DNA of 64,000 nucleotides from DUPU01 sp050952465 (GCA_050952465.1 JBMNKZ010000003.1:1-64000); one strand, 5' to 3'. Positions 35,135 to 44,173 are shown, counted from the first letter of the stretch. The notes: generated by a model not told the origin, from the sequence alone. Made by a program: numbers and translations.

Positions 35135-35164
35135 GGGCCTCTCTCCCTTCATGAATTGATTTTA

Positions 35165-38100
35165 TTAATCCAAATCTTCATACTCGTCATCGGGATCTTC
35201 AAATTCAAAGTCAATCTCTGATTCGTCTTCAACTAAAGGCTTAATATCATCTAAATCCAAAGCCAAGTCATCATCCTCTAAACTTTCGTCTTCATCGTCT
35301 TCTTCAGCCTCTTCTTCTTCATTCTTAGTTTCCGCATTTTCTCCCAGAATATCTATACCCAACTCCTTAGCTGTTTCGGAAACATCTTCTTCCTCTTCTT
35401 TGATTTCAATTTCTTCATCTTCTTCAGAAAGCACCTTAACATCCAAACCTAAACTTTGCAGTTCCTTAATCAATACTTTAAAGGACTCAGGTACACCAGG
35501 TTCAGGAACGTTTTCCCCTTTGACGATAGCTTCATATGTCTTTACCCTGCCCACCACGTCGTCTGATTTTACTGTAAGAATCTCTTGAAGGGTATAGGCA
35601 GATCCATAGGCCTCCAGTGCCCAGACCTCCATTTCTCCGAACCGCTGCCCGCCGAACTGTGCCTTTCCGCCTAATGGCTGCTGAGTTACTAAAGAATAAG
35701 GTCCGGTAGAACGGGCATGAATCTTGTCATCAACCAAATGGGCCAGTTTCAGCATATAGAGATAACCCACTGTTACTTCATTATCAAAAGGTTCCCCAGT
35801 TCGTCCGTCATAAAGAATAGTCTTTCCGTTTTCCGGAAGTCCAGCTTCCACTAAGGTACTTTGGACATCGTCCTCTCGCGCTCCATCAAAAACAGGAGTT
35901 GCAATATGGAGACCTAGGGCTTTGGCGGCCCATCCCAAATGGCATTCCAGTACCTGTCCAATATTCATCCGGGAAGGTACCCCTAGAGGATTTAGAACTA
36001 TTTCGACCGGTGTGCCATCAGGAAGAAATGGCATGTTCTCTTCCGGTAATATCCTGGAAACTACCCCTTTATTTCCATGACGGCCCGCCATCTTATCCCC
36101 TACGGAAATTTTTCTCTTTTGGGCAATATAGCAACGCACCAGTTTATTTACTCCAGGTGCTAATTCATCTCCGTTTTCTCGGGAGAACACTTTAACATCA
36201 ACGATTTTCCCGGATTCACCATGGGGTACCCGTAAAGACGTATCCCTTACCTCTCTAGCCTTTTCACCAAATATTGCCCTTAAAAGTCTCTCTTCTGCAG
36301 TTAATTCCGTTTCTCCTTTGGGTGTTACCTTACCCACTAATATATCTCCGGGCCGTACTTCCGCCCCAATCCGGATAATTCCATTCTCATCCAGATCCTT
36401 TAAAATATCTTCCCCCACATTAGGAATATCCCTAGTGATTTCCTCCGGTCCAAGCTTGGTATCCCGGGCATCACACTCATATTCTTCGATATGAATTGAA
36501 GTAAAGTAATCTTCTTTAACCAATTTCTCACTAAGAAGAATCGCATCCTCGTAGTTATATCCTTCCCAGGTCATAAATGCGACTAACACATTTCTCCCTA
36601 GGGCCAATTCACCTTGATCCGTAGAAGGCCCGTCTGCAATAACCTGCCCTTTATCCACCCTTTGTCCTTTTTGCACAATGGGCTTTTGATTCATACAGGT
36701 CCCTTGATTGGAGCGTTGGAATTTTAAAAGTTTATGCCGTTCCAGGGTACCCTGATCTGTCCTGATGACAATTTCATTACCTGTTACTTTCTCAACAACG
36801 CCAGGATTTTCGGATATCTCTACTACCAAAGAATCCCGAGCGGTTTTCCCTTCCATCCCCGTACCAACAAAAGGGGCATCGGTTCTTAACAGAGGAACAG
36901 CCTGGCGCTGCATGTTTGCCCCCATTAATGCCCGGTTAGCATCGTCATGCTCCAAAAAGGGAATAAGTGCAGTAGCTACAGATACCACCTGTTTAGGGCT
37001 AACATCCATATAATCCACCCTATCGGCAGGTATTACCAAAATTTCGCTACCGTACCTGGCATTAACACGTTTATGAACAAATCGTCCTTTATCATCCAAA
37101 GGCTCATTAGCCTGGGCTATCACATATTTATCTTCTTCATCAGCAGTCAAATAATCAATAGTTTCTGTAACTATTCCATTTTCCTTATCTACTTTTCGGT
37201 ATGGTGTTTCTATAAATCCAAATTCATTAATCCTCGCAAAGGTACTCAAGGAACCGATTAATCCGATATTTGGACCTTCAGGAGTCTCGATAGGGCACAT
37301 CCTGCCGTAGTGAGAGTGATGCACATCCCGTACTTCAAATCCTGCTCTCTCCCGGGATAAACCCCCTGGTCCCAAAGCACTTAACCGGCGCTTATGGGTT
37401 AACTCAGCCAAAGGATTGGTCTGATCCATAAATTGAGATAATTGGCTGGAACCAAAAAATTCTTTGATCGCGGCAACAACTGGTCTAATATTAACTAAAA
37501 CTTGAGGAGTAATGACATCTGCATCCTGAATAGTCATCCGCTCCCGCACCACCCGTTCCATTCTGGATAAACCAATACGGAACTGATTTTGGAGAAGCTC
37601 GCCAACAGAACGGAGTCTTCTGTTCCCTAAGTGGTCAATATCATCTGCTTTCTGTTCTCCATTCATTAACCCTAGCAACAATCTTAATGATTCAATAATA
37701 TCCGATTTAGTGAGATGCCTAATATAATCATTATGGGCAATTTGTGAGACATCTCCCTCAATATATTTTTGCTTTTCACTATCCCAAATTAAGCCATCTT
37801 CAGATATCTGCTTCAAAATTTTATGACCTAACTTTTTGTGTAATTTATACCGCCCAACATTACCCAAGTCATACCGTTTCGGATCAAAGAAAAGGGTGTA
37901 AAGAAGTGACCTGGCAGAATCAACAGTAGGCGGTTCTCCCGGTCGAAGTCTCTTATAAATTTCTACTAAAGCCTCTTCCTCCGAATCAGTACTATCTTTT
38001 TCTAAAGTAATTTGAATGCGCCGATCATTATCAAACAAGTCCAATATTTGAGCGTTTTGGCCATAACCTAAGGCCCGGATTAAAACTGTCGCCGGTACCT

Positions 38101-38659
38101 TTCTGGTTCTATCCACCCTAACAAAAATGTTTTCATTTACGTCAGTTTCAAATTCCAGCCATGCTCCCCGATTAGGTATAATAGTTGCTCCATAGATATG
38201 TACTCCACTAGGATCTATGGACTCACTATAGTAAACACCGGGAGAACGAACCAATTGGCTGACAATGACCCTTTCTGCACCATTAATAATAAATGTCCCT
38301 TTTTCCGTCATTAAGGGAAAATCACCCATGAATACTTCCTGTTCCTTAACCTCACCGGTTTCTTTATTAATTAAGCGAACTTTTACCCGAAGAGGGGCTG
38401 CATATGTAACATCTCTTTCTTTACAGTCTTCTACAGAATATTTGGATTCGCCTAATGTATAACCCACGAATTCCAGTACCAGATTACCCGTAAAATCCTG
38501 AATCGGTGAAATGTCATCAAACATTTCCTTAAGACCCTCTTCTAAAAACCAATGGTATGACTTTTTTTGAACCTCAATTAGGTTCGGCATATCTTGGACC
38601 TCTTGAATACGGGCATAACTCCTTCGTTTTCTGATACTAACTTCGGCAGGATTAAGCAT
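35165..38659 (-). CDS. rpoB: RNA polymerase beta subunit
   Basis: 1164 residues. The rifampicin region FGSSQLSQFMDQTNPLAELT and HKRRLSALGPGG is of the sensitive type (D, H and S at the key sites). The C-terminus carries about 85 extra, strongly acidic residues, ending DDEYEDLD, as in other Firmicutes. ATG at 38659 chosen with GGGGTGAGGTG upstream; a TTG one codon earlier is too close. It has its own promoter in the 208-nt gap after rplL. Confidence 0.99.
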   Translation of the reverse strand: MLNPAEVSIRKRRSYARIQEVQDMPNLIEVQKKSYHWFLEEGLKEMFDDISPIQDFTGNLVLEFVGYTLGESKYSVEDCKERDVTYAAPLRVKVRLINKETGEVKEQEVFMGDFPLMTEKGTFIINGAERVIVSQLVRSPGVYYSESIDPSGVHIYGATIIPNRGAWLEFETDVNENIFVRVDRTRKVPATVLIRALGYGQNAQILDLFDNDRRIQITLEKDSTDSEEEALVEIYKRLRPGEPPTVDSARSLLYTLFFDPKRYDLGNVGRYKLHKKLGHKILKQISEDGLIWDSEKQKYIEGDVSQIAHNDYIRHLTKSDIIESLRLLLGLMNGEQKADDIDHLGNRRLRSVGELLQNQFRIGLSRMERVVRERMTIQDADVITPQVLVNIRPVVAAIKEFFGSSQLSQFMDQTNPLAELTHKRRLSALGPGGLSRERAGFEVRDVHHSHYGRMCPIETPEGPNIGLIGSLSTFARINEFGFIETPYRKVDKENGIVTETIDYLTADEEDKYVIAQANEPLDDKGRFVHKRVNARYGSEILVIPADRVDYMDVSPKQVVSVATALIPFLEHDDANRALMGANMQRQAVPLLRTDAPFVGTGMEGKTARDSLVVEISENPGVVEKVTGNEIVIRTDQGTLERHKLLKFQRSNQGTCMNQKPIVQKGQRVDKGQVIADGPSTDQGELALGRNVLVAFMTWEGYNYEDAILLSEKLVKEDYFTSIHIEEYECDARDTKLGPEEITRDIPNVGEDILKDLDENGIIRIGAEVRPGDILVGKVTPKGETELTAEERLLRAIFGEKAREVRDTSLRVPHGESGKIVDVKVFSRENGDELAPGVNKLVRCYIAQKRKISVGDKMAGRHGNKGVVSRILPEENMPFLPDGTPVEIVLNPLGVPSRMNIGQVLECHLGWAAKALGLHIATPVFDGAREDDVQSTLVEAGLPENGKTILYDGRTGEPFDNEVTVGYLYMLKLAHLVDDKIHARSTGPYSLVTQQPLGGKAQFGGQRFGEMEVWALEAYGSAYTLQEILTVKSDDVVGRVKTYEAIVKGENVPEPGVPESFKVLIKELQSLGLDVKVLSEEDEEIEIKEEEEDVSETAKELGIDILGENAETKNEEEEAEEDDEDESLEDDDLALDLDDIKPLVEDESEIDFEFEDPDDEYEDLD

Positions 38660-38785
38660 CAAAACACCTCACCCCTCTGACTATTTTTCCATCTTTCCAT
38701 TCTTCCCAGCAAAATAACATTTTATGCAAATTTTATTAAATATATTGGCAAAACATCCAAAGAAAGCAATATAAGCCATTTAAAG

Positions 38786-38814
38786 ATGTTATCACATAAG
38801 GAAAGCTTTGTCAA
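38786..38814 (-). promoter_or_regulatory. sigma-A promoter of rpoB-rpoC
   Basis: Minus strand TTGACA (38814-38809), 17-nt spacer, TAACAT (38791-38786). It begins 5 nt after the rplL terminator stem and leaves a leader of about 120 nt before rpoB. Confidence 0.9.
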
Positions 38815-38818
38815 CGCT

Positions 38819-38846
38819 AAAAAACACCCCTTACGGGGTGTTTTTT
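38819..38846 (-). terminator. terminator between rplL and rpoB
   Basis: Symmetric stem AAAAAACACCCC/GGGGTGTTTTTT with loop GTAA and a U-run, 25 nt after rplL. It can act in both directions. It limits readthrough from the L10-L7/12 transcript into rpoB. Confidence 0.92.
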
Positions 38847-38870
38847 AAGCTGTTTATTAAAAACTTAATA

Positions 38871-39251
38871 CTACTTCAACTCTACACTGGCACCGGCTTC
38901 AACCAATTTTGCCTTAATACTTTCAGCTTCTTCTTTGCTAACCTTTTCCTTAACAGGCTTCGGAGCTCCGTCAACTAATTCTTTTGCTTCTTTAAGGCCG
39001 AGAGCGGTAATTTCCCGAACAACCTTGATTACGTTAATTTTCTTATCTCCAGCAGCAGTCAAGATCACATCAAATTCTGTTTGTTCTGCAGCAGCCTCTG
39101 GCGCAGCACCACCGGCTACAGGAGCAGCAGCAACGGCTACAGGAGCAGCAGCACTAACACCGAATTCTTCCTCAAAAGCTTTTACCAGTTCAGCCAATTC
39201 CAAAACGGTCATACCTTTAACTATTTCTAATACTTCAGCAACTTTGGACAT
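38871..39251 (-). CDS. rplL: 50S ribosomal protein L7/L12
   Basis: 126 residues: N-terminal dimerisation helices, Ala-rich hinge (AAAPVAGGAAPEA), C-terminal factor-binding domain with KKINVIKVVREITALGLKEAK. The flexible stalk protein that recruits elongation factors. Follows rplJ by 63 nt. Confidence 0.99.
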   Translation of the reverse strand: MSKVAEVLEIVKGMTVLELAELVKAFEEEFGVSAAAPVAVAAAPVAGGAAPEAAAEQTEFDVILTAAGDKKINVIKVVREITALGLKEAKELVDGAPKPVKEKVSKEEAESIKAKLVEAGASVELK

Positions 39252-39314
39252 TTATATTTCCTCCTTCAAATTCCTTTTTACTTTAATAATTTTAAATTAG
39301 GTAAGCTACGGCAA

Positions 39315-39842
39315 CTATGCCTGAGCTTTTTGTTCCTTTATTTGATCTAAGGCATAAACAAACTTTCTCAACAAACCGGCTAGTGAACCGGCAAAACCAT
39401 ACATGGGAGACTGCATAGCACCGACCACTTGAGCAAGCAACACTTCCCGCCCGGGCAGTTTAGCCAGTTCTTTTATATCGTCCACCCCAACAAGCTTTCT
39501 TTCCAAGAGGCCTGTTTTGATTTCCAGGTTACGATGTGTTTTTGAAAAGTCCACTAAAATTTTTGCCAGTGAAACAGGATCTGCACTAAAAGCAACTGCT
39601 GTAGGACCTTCAAGATATTTATCCAAATCAGATACGTCAAGCTCATGGGCAGCCAGTTTAATTAATGTATTTTTTGCTACTTTGTACTTAATCCCGGCTT
39701 CCCTTAATTTTGCCCTTAATTCTGTTACCTCAGCCACGTCAAGACCACGGTAATCAGTGAGCACAGTAATGGAAGACTCGCCCATATATTTTCCGATTTC
39801 ACTAATTTCTTGTTTCTTCTTTAATACCTGTGGTTTTGTCAC
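39315..39842 (-). CDS. rplJ: 50S ribosomal protein L10
   Basis: 175 residues with SSITVLTDYRGLDVAEVTELR and a C-terminal helix that carries L7/L12 dimers. GTG start (39842) with GAGGAGGTG upstream. Preceded by an L10 leader with an attenuator hairpin through which L10 is known to limit its own synthesis in Firmicutes. Confidence 0.98.
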   Translation of the reverse strand: MTKPQVLKKKQEISEIGKYMGESSITVLTDYRGLDVAEVTELRAKLREAGIKYKVAKNTLIKLAAHELDVSDLDKYLEGPTAVAFSADPVSLAKILVDFSKTHRNLEIKTGLLERKLVGVDDIKELAKLPGREVLLAQVVGAMQSPMYGFAGSLAGLLRKFVYALDQIKEQKAQA

Positions 39843-39865
39843 ATTTCCACCTCCTCTAGTTAATA

Positions 39866-39898
39866 TAAAAAATTAAACCCCTGCAGACAAGCAGGGGT
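39866..39898 (-). terminator. attenuator hairpin of the L10 leader
   Basis: Minus strand ACCCCTGC/GCAGGGGT stem with a 6-nt loop, followed by TTAATTTTTT, 24 nt before the rplJ start. The upstream leader segment GCAGGTGCC and CCGCCTGCC are partly complementary to it and could form the competing fold. Confidence 0.85.
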
Positions 39899-39980
39899 AA
39901 TAGTTTAATATCTTAAATCCGCTCCCCAACCTCGGCAGGCGGTTTCCCTTTATGCCAAACGGCACCTGCTGTCTACAGTT
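39899..39980 (-). promoter_or_regulatory. L10 leader (ribosomal protein L10 autoregulatory RNA)
   Basis: Minus strand starts AACTGTAGACAGCAGGTGCC and contains CCGCCTGCCGAGGTTGGGG. The AGACAGCAGGTG and CTGCCGAGG blocks match the conserved core of the L10 leader RNA as recalled from the Rfam family. It ends in the attenuator at 39866-39898. A diverged copy of the dispersed leader element sits directly upstream. Confidence 0.85.
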
Positions 39981-39999
39981 AGTTGATATATTAATTTTT

Positions 40000-40092
40000 A
40001 TTTTCAACGAAGTGGGGATATGCCCACGCCTAATAATCTAAATCAACATCCTTCACCTATAGAGGTGTAGGACATATTTCGTCTCGCTATAA
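40000..40092 (-). repeat. dispersed leader element, diverged copy E (5-prime end of the rplJ transcript)
   Basis: Sense of rplJ: starts TATAGCGAGACGAAATATG, has hairpin CACCTC/GAGGTG type (40051-40067) and CCCCACTTCGTTGAAAAT, matching the first two thirds of copies A and D. The final GTTGCGTTAT end is absent; the L10 leader begins soon after. The start lies just past the promoter -10 box. Confidence 0.65.
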
Positions 40093-40119
40093 TCTATCAC
40101 GTTTTGGGAATAAAGTCAA
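40091..40119 (-). promoter_or_regulatory. sigma-A promoter of rplJ-rplL
   Basis: Minus strand TTGACT (40119-40114), 17-nt spacer, TAGATT (40096-40091), about 250 nt before rplJ and 14 nt past the rplA stop. A palindrome TTTTGGGAAT/ATTCCCAAAA (about 40101-40129) overlaps it and may be an operator or an RNA hairpin at the end of the rplA transcript. Confidence 0.7.
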
Positions 40120-40132
40120 CATTCCCAAAATT

Positions 40133-40831
40133 TTATTTACCTGTTGGTTTTAAAGGGTTTACCCTAACACCAGGCCCCATAGTTGAGGTAACTGTCACGC
40201 TTTTCATATATTGGCCTTTTGCTACGGCAGGTTTTGCTTTTAATAAGACCTCAATCAAAGTCAGATAGTTCTCAAAAAGCTTTTCCGAATCAAAAGATAC
40301 TTTACCAATCGGAGCATGAATAATTGCCGCCTTATCCAGGCGATATTCAATTTTACCTGCTTTCACCTCTTTGACTGCCCGGGCTACGTCCATGGTAACT
40401 GTTCCTGTCTTGGGGTTAGGCATTAAACCTTTAGGCCCTAGTAACCGTCCTAATTTACCTACCACACCCATCATATCCGGAGTAGCTACGGCAACATCAA
40501 ACCCGAACCATCCACCTTGAATCTTTTCTACCATATCTTCAGCACCGACAAAATCAGCGCCGGCTTCTTCTGCTTCTTTAGCCTTTTCTCCTTTGGCAAA
40601 AACCAATACACTTCTGGTTTTGCCTGTTCCGTGGGGCAGAACCACGGCACCACGGATTTGCTGATCCGCCTGCCTGGGGTCTAAATTTAATCTGACAGCA
40701 ACTTCTACAGTTTCGTCAAATTTTGCAGTTGCATTTTTTTTGACGATCTCTAAAGCCTCATTAGGGTCATAAAGGGTATTTCGATCAAAAGACTTTAGAG
40801 ACTCTTGATACTTCTTTCCATGTTTTGGCAC
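40133..40831 (-). CDS. rplA: 50S ribosomal protein L1
   Basis: 232 residues with GKTRSVLVFAKGEKAKEAEEAGA, LGRLLGPKGLMPNPKTGTVT and the C-terminal SVTVTSTMGPGVRVNP. Forms the L1 stalk at the E site. GTG start (40831) behind AGGAGG. Follows rplK by 60 nt. Confidence 0.99.
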   Translation of the reverse strand: MPKHGKKYQESLKSFDRNTLYDPNEALEIVKKNATAKFDETVEVAVRLNLDPRQADQQIRGAVVLPHGTGKTRSVLVFAKGEKAKEAEEAGADFVGAEDMVEKIQGGWFGFDVAVATPDMMGVVGKLGRLLGPKGLMPNPKTGTVTMDVARAVKEVKAGKIEYRLDKAAIIHAPIGKVSFDSEKLFENYLTLIEVLLKAKPAVAKGQYMKSVTVTSTMGPGVRVNPLKPTGK

Positions 40832-40891
40832 TTTAATTAACCTCCTCTGTGGTAATCCGGAAGAGTACTTCCTCCCACTTATTAGTAGATA

Positions 40892-41317
40892 TTAATCTAC
40901 AATAGTAATTCCCATGCTCCGGGCAGTCCCTTCGACCATACGCATCGCGGCAGGAATATCAGCAGCATTCAAATCTTTCATTTTCATTTCTGCGATTTCC
41001 TTAACCTTAGCCCGGGTTAATTTTGCTACTTTCTTTTTGTTAGGTTCTCCTGAGCCGCTTTCAATCCCTGCAGCTTTTTTCAATAAAACAGCGGCAGGGG
41101 GAGTTTTGATAACAAAAGAAAAAGAGCGATCCGCATAAATGGTAATTTCAGCCGGTACAATTAAGCCCGGATTTTTGGCTGTTCTTTCATTAAACTCCTT
41201 ACAGAACGCCATAATATTTACACCATGCTGACCTAATGCAGGTCCAACAGGGGGAGCTGGATTAGCTTTACCACCTGGGATTTGCAATTTAACCATAGCC
41301 ATTACTTTTTTTGCCAT
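40892..41317 (-). CDS. rplK: 50S ribosomal protein L11
   Basis: 141 residues from ATG at 41317 (AKKVMAMVKLQIPGGKANPAPPVG), with AAGGAGG 8 nt upstream; three further upstream codons are rejected. Contains PALGQHGVNIMAFCKEFN and C-terminal RNA-binding domain with GTARSMGI. Site of thiopeptide action and stringent factor contact. Confidence 0.98.
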   Translation of the reverse strand: MAKKVMAMVKLQIPGGKANPAPPVGPALGQHGVNIMAFCKEFNERTAKNPGLIVPAEITIYADRSFSFVIKTPPAAVLLKKAAGIESGSGEPNKKKVAKLTRAKVKEIAEMKMKDLNAADIPAAMRMVEGTARSMGITIVD

Positions 41318-41399
41318 GACGAACACCTCCTTACTCAGATTGTGGTTTTGCGGGGATTGCCCCTCCCACTACTCTAAAAGACAAACTAACCAGATAATT

Positions 41400-41924
41400 T
41401 TACATTTTTTCGACTTGCGAAAACTCTAACTCTACAGGTGTTTCTCTTCCGAACATTGATACCATAACTTTTAATTTCCCCTTATCGGGGTATATTTCTT
41501 CCACATTTCCTACAAAATTTTCAAAAGGCCCATTTGCTACCCGCACATTCTCGCCCACAAAAAAGTTAACCTTCACCTTAGGCTCAATAACGCCCATTTG
41601 TTTCAGGATATACCGCGCCTCTTCTTCGCGCAAAGGAACTGGTTTAGATCCGGTACCTACAAACCCCGTAACTCCAGGTGTATTCCTCACCACGTACCAG
41701 GAATCATCTGTCATATTCATTTCAACCAGTACATACCCCGGATATACCTTACGCTTGGTAACCTTCTTTTTCCCGTCCTTAATCTGCACCTCATCTTCCA
41801 TAGGTACAATAACCCGAAAAATTTTCTCTCCCATATTCATGGAATCTACCCTTTTTTCCAGGTTAGCTTTGACTTTATTCTCATATCCAGCATAAGTATG
41901 TATTACATACCATTGTTTTTCCAT
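41400..41924 (-). CDS. nusG: transcription termination/antitermination factor NusG
   Basis: 174 residues: NGN domain (KQWYVIHTYAGYENKVKANLEKR, RKVYPGYVLVEM, VRNTPGVTGFVG) and a C-terminal KOW domain (GENVRVANGPFENFVGNV). ATG at 41924 used; a TTG three codons earlier is less likely. Follows secE in the usual rpmG-secE-nusG-rplK-rplA order. Confidence 0.98.
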   Translation of the reverse strand: MEKQWYVIHTYAGYENKVKANLEKRVDSMNMGEKIFRVIVPMEDEVQIKDGKKKVTKRKVYPGYVLVEMNMTDDSWYVVRNTPGVTGFVGTGSKPVPLREEEARYILKQMGVIEPKVKVNFFVGENVRVANGPFENFVGNVEEIYPDKGKLKVMVSMFGRETPVELEFSQVEKM

Positions 41925-41988
41925 AATACACAAGGGACCCTATAGATAATGGTCCCCCACCCCCTTAGAGCATTTATCGCAAGGTTGT

Positions 41989-42213
41989 CTATAGCACTCG
42001 GTTAAGAATAAATGTCAAACAGGAATCTACAACCCATATGGCAAAAGCAATAATAAAAACTGATGCTAGTACTACCGAGGTATATATCATAATTGTCTTC
42101 TTATTAGGCCAATGAACTTTCTTAAGTTCCGCCCAAACTCCCCGCAGGAATTTACCTGATCTTTCTTTCAGTCCTACTTTTGTAGAGCCTGCTGCAACCT
42201 TACCGGCAACCAT
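41989..42213 (-). CDS. secE: protein translocase subunit SecE
   Basis: 74 residues with a basic, amphipathic N-terminal part (FLRGVWAELKKVHWPNKK) and a single C-terminal membrane segment, the minimal Gram-positive SecE. Partner of SecY, whose gene is at 15944-17197. Confidence 0.97.
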   Translation of the reverse strand: MVAGKVAAGSTKVGLKERSGKFLRGVWAELKKVHWPNKKTIMIYTSVVLASVFIIAFAIWVVDSCLTFILNRVL

Positions 42214-42240
42214 AAGCTCACATCCTTATTCATAACTTAA

Positions 42241-42390
42241 TTATTTTGTTTCCTTGTGTACTGTATGAGTCTTACAAAAACTACAATACTTTTTTAATTC
42301 CAAACGATCGGGATTATTTTTCTTATTCTTATTGGTTATATAATTACGTCTCTTGCATTCAGTACAAGCTAAAGTAGCTGCTACGCGCAT
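42241..42390 (-). CDS. rpmG: 50S ribosomal protein L33, zinc type
   Basis: 49 residues, found in the gap upstream of secE. It reads RVAATLACTECKRRNYIT and ends KYCSFCKTHTVHKETK. The two CxxC pairs make it the zinc-binding form. ATG at 42390; immediately precedes secE, the standard linkage. Confidence 0.96.
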   Translation of the reverse strand: MRVAATLACTECKRRNYITNKNKKNNPDRLELKKYCSFCKTHTVHKETK

Positions 42391-42721
42391 TGTCGCCACC
42401 CCCTAACTAACCTAGAAAACCTGGTTTTACAGACTACCTTGAATAATTTAACACATAATAAATTAAGTGTCAAGACTATTAATATTTCTGAATTGCCCTG
42501 TTTGACCTTTCTTTAGATAAAACAAGGCCCATTAGCAAAATTTCGCCGCAGTGCTAAATACTATTATATGTATATGATTCCACTATTATACTAAGGCAAA
42601 TCTATATCGAAACCATGGCCGGTTCCTTCTAAAAAATTTGACTGAATAAAAAAAATAATAACCGATGAAAATGGATTGCATAATATGCGACCCCTACAGG
42701 ACCCATATTTTCTTATACACT
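42391..42721. other. gap between rpmG promoter region and tuf terminator
   Basis: About 330 nt without a gene. It holds the rpmG promoter (42445-42473) near its left end; the remainder is AT-rich and shows no ORF, tRNA or strong hairpin. No tRNA-Trp gene is found here although that is a frequent neighbour of rpmG-secE in Firmicutes. Confidence 0.6.
42445..42473 (-). promoter_or_regulatory. sigma-A promoter of rpmG-secE-nusG-rplK-rplA
   Basis: Minus strand TTGACA (42473-42468), 17-nt spacer, TAAATT (42450-42445), 55 nt before rpmG. Confidence 0.85.
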
Positions 42722-42751
42722 AAAAAACGCGGGAACTCGGTCCCGCATTTT
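42722..42751 (-). terminator. terminator after tuf copy 2
   Basis: Minus strand GCGGGA/TCCCGC stem flanked by A- and U-runs (AAAAAA..TTTTTT), overlapping the end of tuf. Functional in either direction. Confidence 0.92.
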
Positions 42752-43957
42752 TTAATCATCCTTTACAGCCGTAACTACACCGGCACCTACAGTCCGTCCA
42801 CCTTCACGAATAGCGAAACGCAAACCTTCTTCAATGGCAATGGGGGTAATTAGTTCAATGCTCATCTTAATGTTGTCTCCCGGCATCACCATTTCGACGC
42901 CTTCCGGGAGATGAGCGACTCCGGTAACATCTGTGGTCCTAAAGTAAAACTGAGGACGATATCCATTGAAGAACGGAGTGTGACGTCCACCTTCTTCTTT
43001 GGTTAATACATAGACTTCACCTTCAAATTTTGTATAGGGATGAATACTGTTAGGCTTGGATAGAACCTGTCCTCGTTCCACATCTCTTCGCTCTACCCCT
43101 CTTAAAAGACAGCCAATGTTATCTCCGGCTTCCGCATAGTCGAGTAACTTTCTAAACATTTCTACACCTGTTACTACTGTTTGTCTCTTCTCTTCAGAGA
43201 GACCAACTATTTGTACAGTATCTCCAACTTTCACCTGTCCTCTTTCAACTCTACCGGTTACAACAGTACCACGGCCAGTAATGGTGAAAACGTCTTCAAT
43301 TGGCATTAAGAAAGGCTTGTCCTTATCTCGTTCCGGAGTGGGAACATATTCATCAACATTTTCCATTAGTCTCCAAATAGGTCCGCAAGAATCACAATCT
43401 TTGCTGCCACAGCCACATTCCAAAGCTTTCAATGCAGAACCTGCTACAATAGGAATATCGTCTCCGGGAAACTCATACTCAGAAAGTAGTTCCCGTACTT
43501 CCATTTCTACCAATTCCATTAATTCTTCATCGTCTACCTGGTCTGCTTTGTTTAAAAACACTACGATGTAAGGAACCCCTACTTGACGTGCCAAAAGAAT
43601 GTGCTCTCTGGTCTGAGGCATGGGGCCGTCTGCTGCCGATACTACAAGAATTGCTCCATCCATTTGGGCAGCTCCTGTAATCATGTTCTTCACATAGTCA
43701 GCGTGTCCCGGGCAATCTACGTGGGCATAGTGCCTTTTTTCTGTCTGATATTCTACGTGAGAGGTATTAATGGTGATTCCCCGTGCTTTTTCTTCCGGAG
43801 CATTATCAATCTGATCATACGCTGTTGCTACTGCGCCTCCTACCTTAGATAAACACTGGGTGATTGCAGCAGTTAATGTGGTTTTGCCATGGTCTACGTG
43901 GCCAATGGTACCTACGTTAACGTGCGGTTTGTTCCTTTCGAATTTTTGTTTCGCCAT
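42752..43957 (-). CDS. tuf: elongation factor Tu, copy 2
   Basis: 401 residues. Same G motifs as copy 1 and the same cysteine insert positions C181, C183, C188, C191, here LECGCGSKDCDSCG; the residues between the cysteines differ from copy 1 but the cysteines do not. Single-gene unit: terminator directly after, tRNA terminator about 220 nt before. Ribosome site AGGGGGGAAGAG. Stretches of near-identical DNA alternate with stretches of many silent changes, as expected if the two copies exchange sequence by gene conversion. Confidence 0.98.
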   Translation of the reverse strand: MAKQKFERNKPHVNVGTIGHVDHGKTTLTAAITQCLSKVGGAVATAYDQIDNAPEEKARGITINTSHVEYQTEKRHYAHVDCPGHADYVKNMITGAAQMDGAILVVSAADGPMPQTREHILLARQVGVPYIVVFLNKADQVDDEELMELVEMEVRELLSEYEFPGDDIPIVAGSALKALECGCGSKDCDSCGPIWRLMENVDEYVPTPERDKDKPFLMPIEDVFTITGRGTVVTGRVERGQVKVGDTVQIVGLSEEKRQTVVTGVEMFRKLLDYAEAGDNIGCLLRGVERRDVERGQVLSKPNSIHPYTKFEGEVYVLTKEEGGRHTPFFNGYRPQFYFRTTDVTGVAHLPEGVEMVMPGDNIKMSIELITPIAIEEGLRFAIREGGRTVGAGVVTAVKDD

Positions 43958-43997
43958 GATTCTCTTCCCCCCTAATATTTAACTAAGCTTATTATGC

Positions 43998-44040
43998 CAA
44001 AGAAGTTCTGCAGTTAGTTCAAGTCAAAGTATGATACTAT
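43998..44040 (-). promoter_or_regulatory. candidate promoter of tuf copy 2
   Basis: Minus strand TTGAAC and an extended -10-like TGGCATAAT are present in the AT-rich 5-prime region, but their spacing (about 20 nt) is poor. The rest of the 240-nt gap shows nothing clearer. Confidence 0.35.
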
Positions 44041-44173
44041 TTCTACAATACAATCCATTTTTCCTTTTAAAACAGAAAATTATTTCCATTTCTAACATAG
44101 TGTTTTTGCAATGCATAGAAATTCCAGTTCTTTAGGATAGCCTTAGTTGCACTTAGATACTTTCTTATAGACT

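Noticed and set aside
26774..43957. Two tuf genes as an assembly duplication
   Set aside because: The copies differ at many silent sites and several residues and have different neighbours and terminators.
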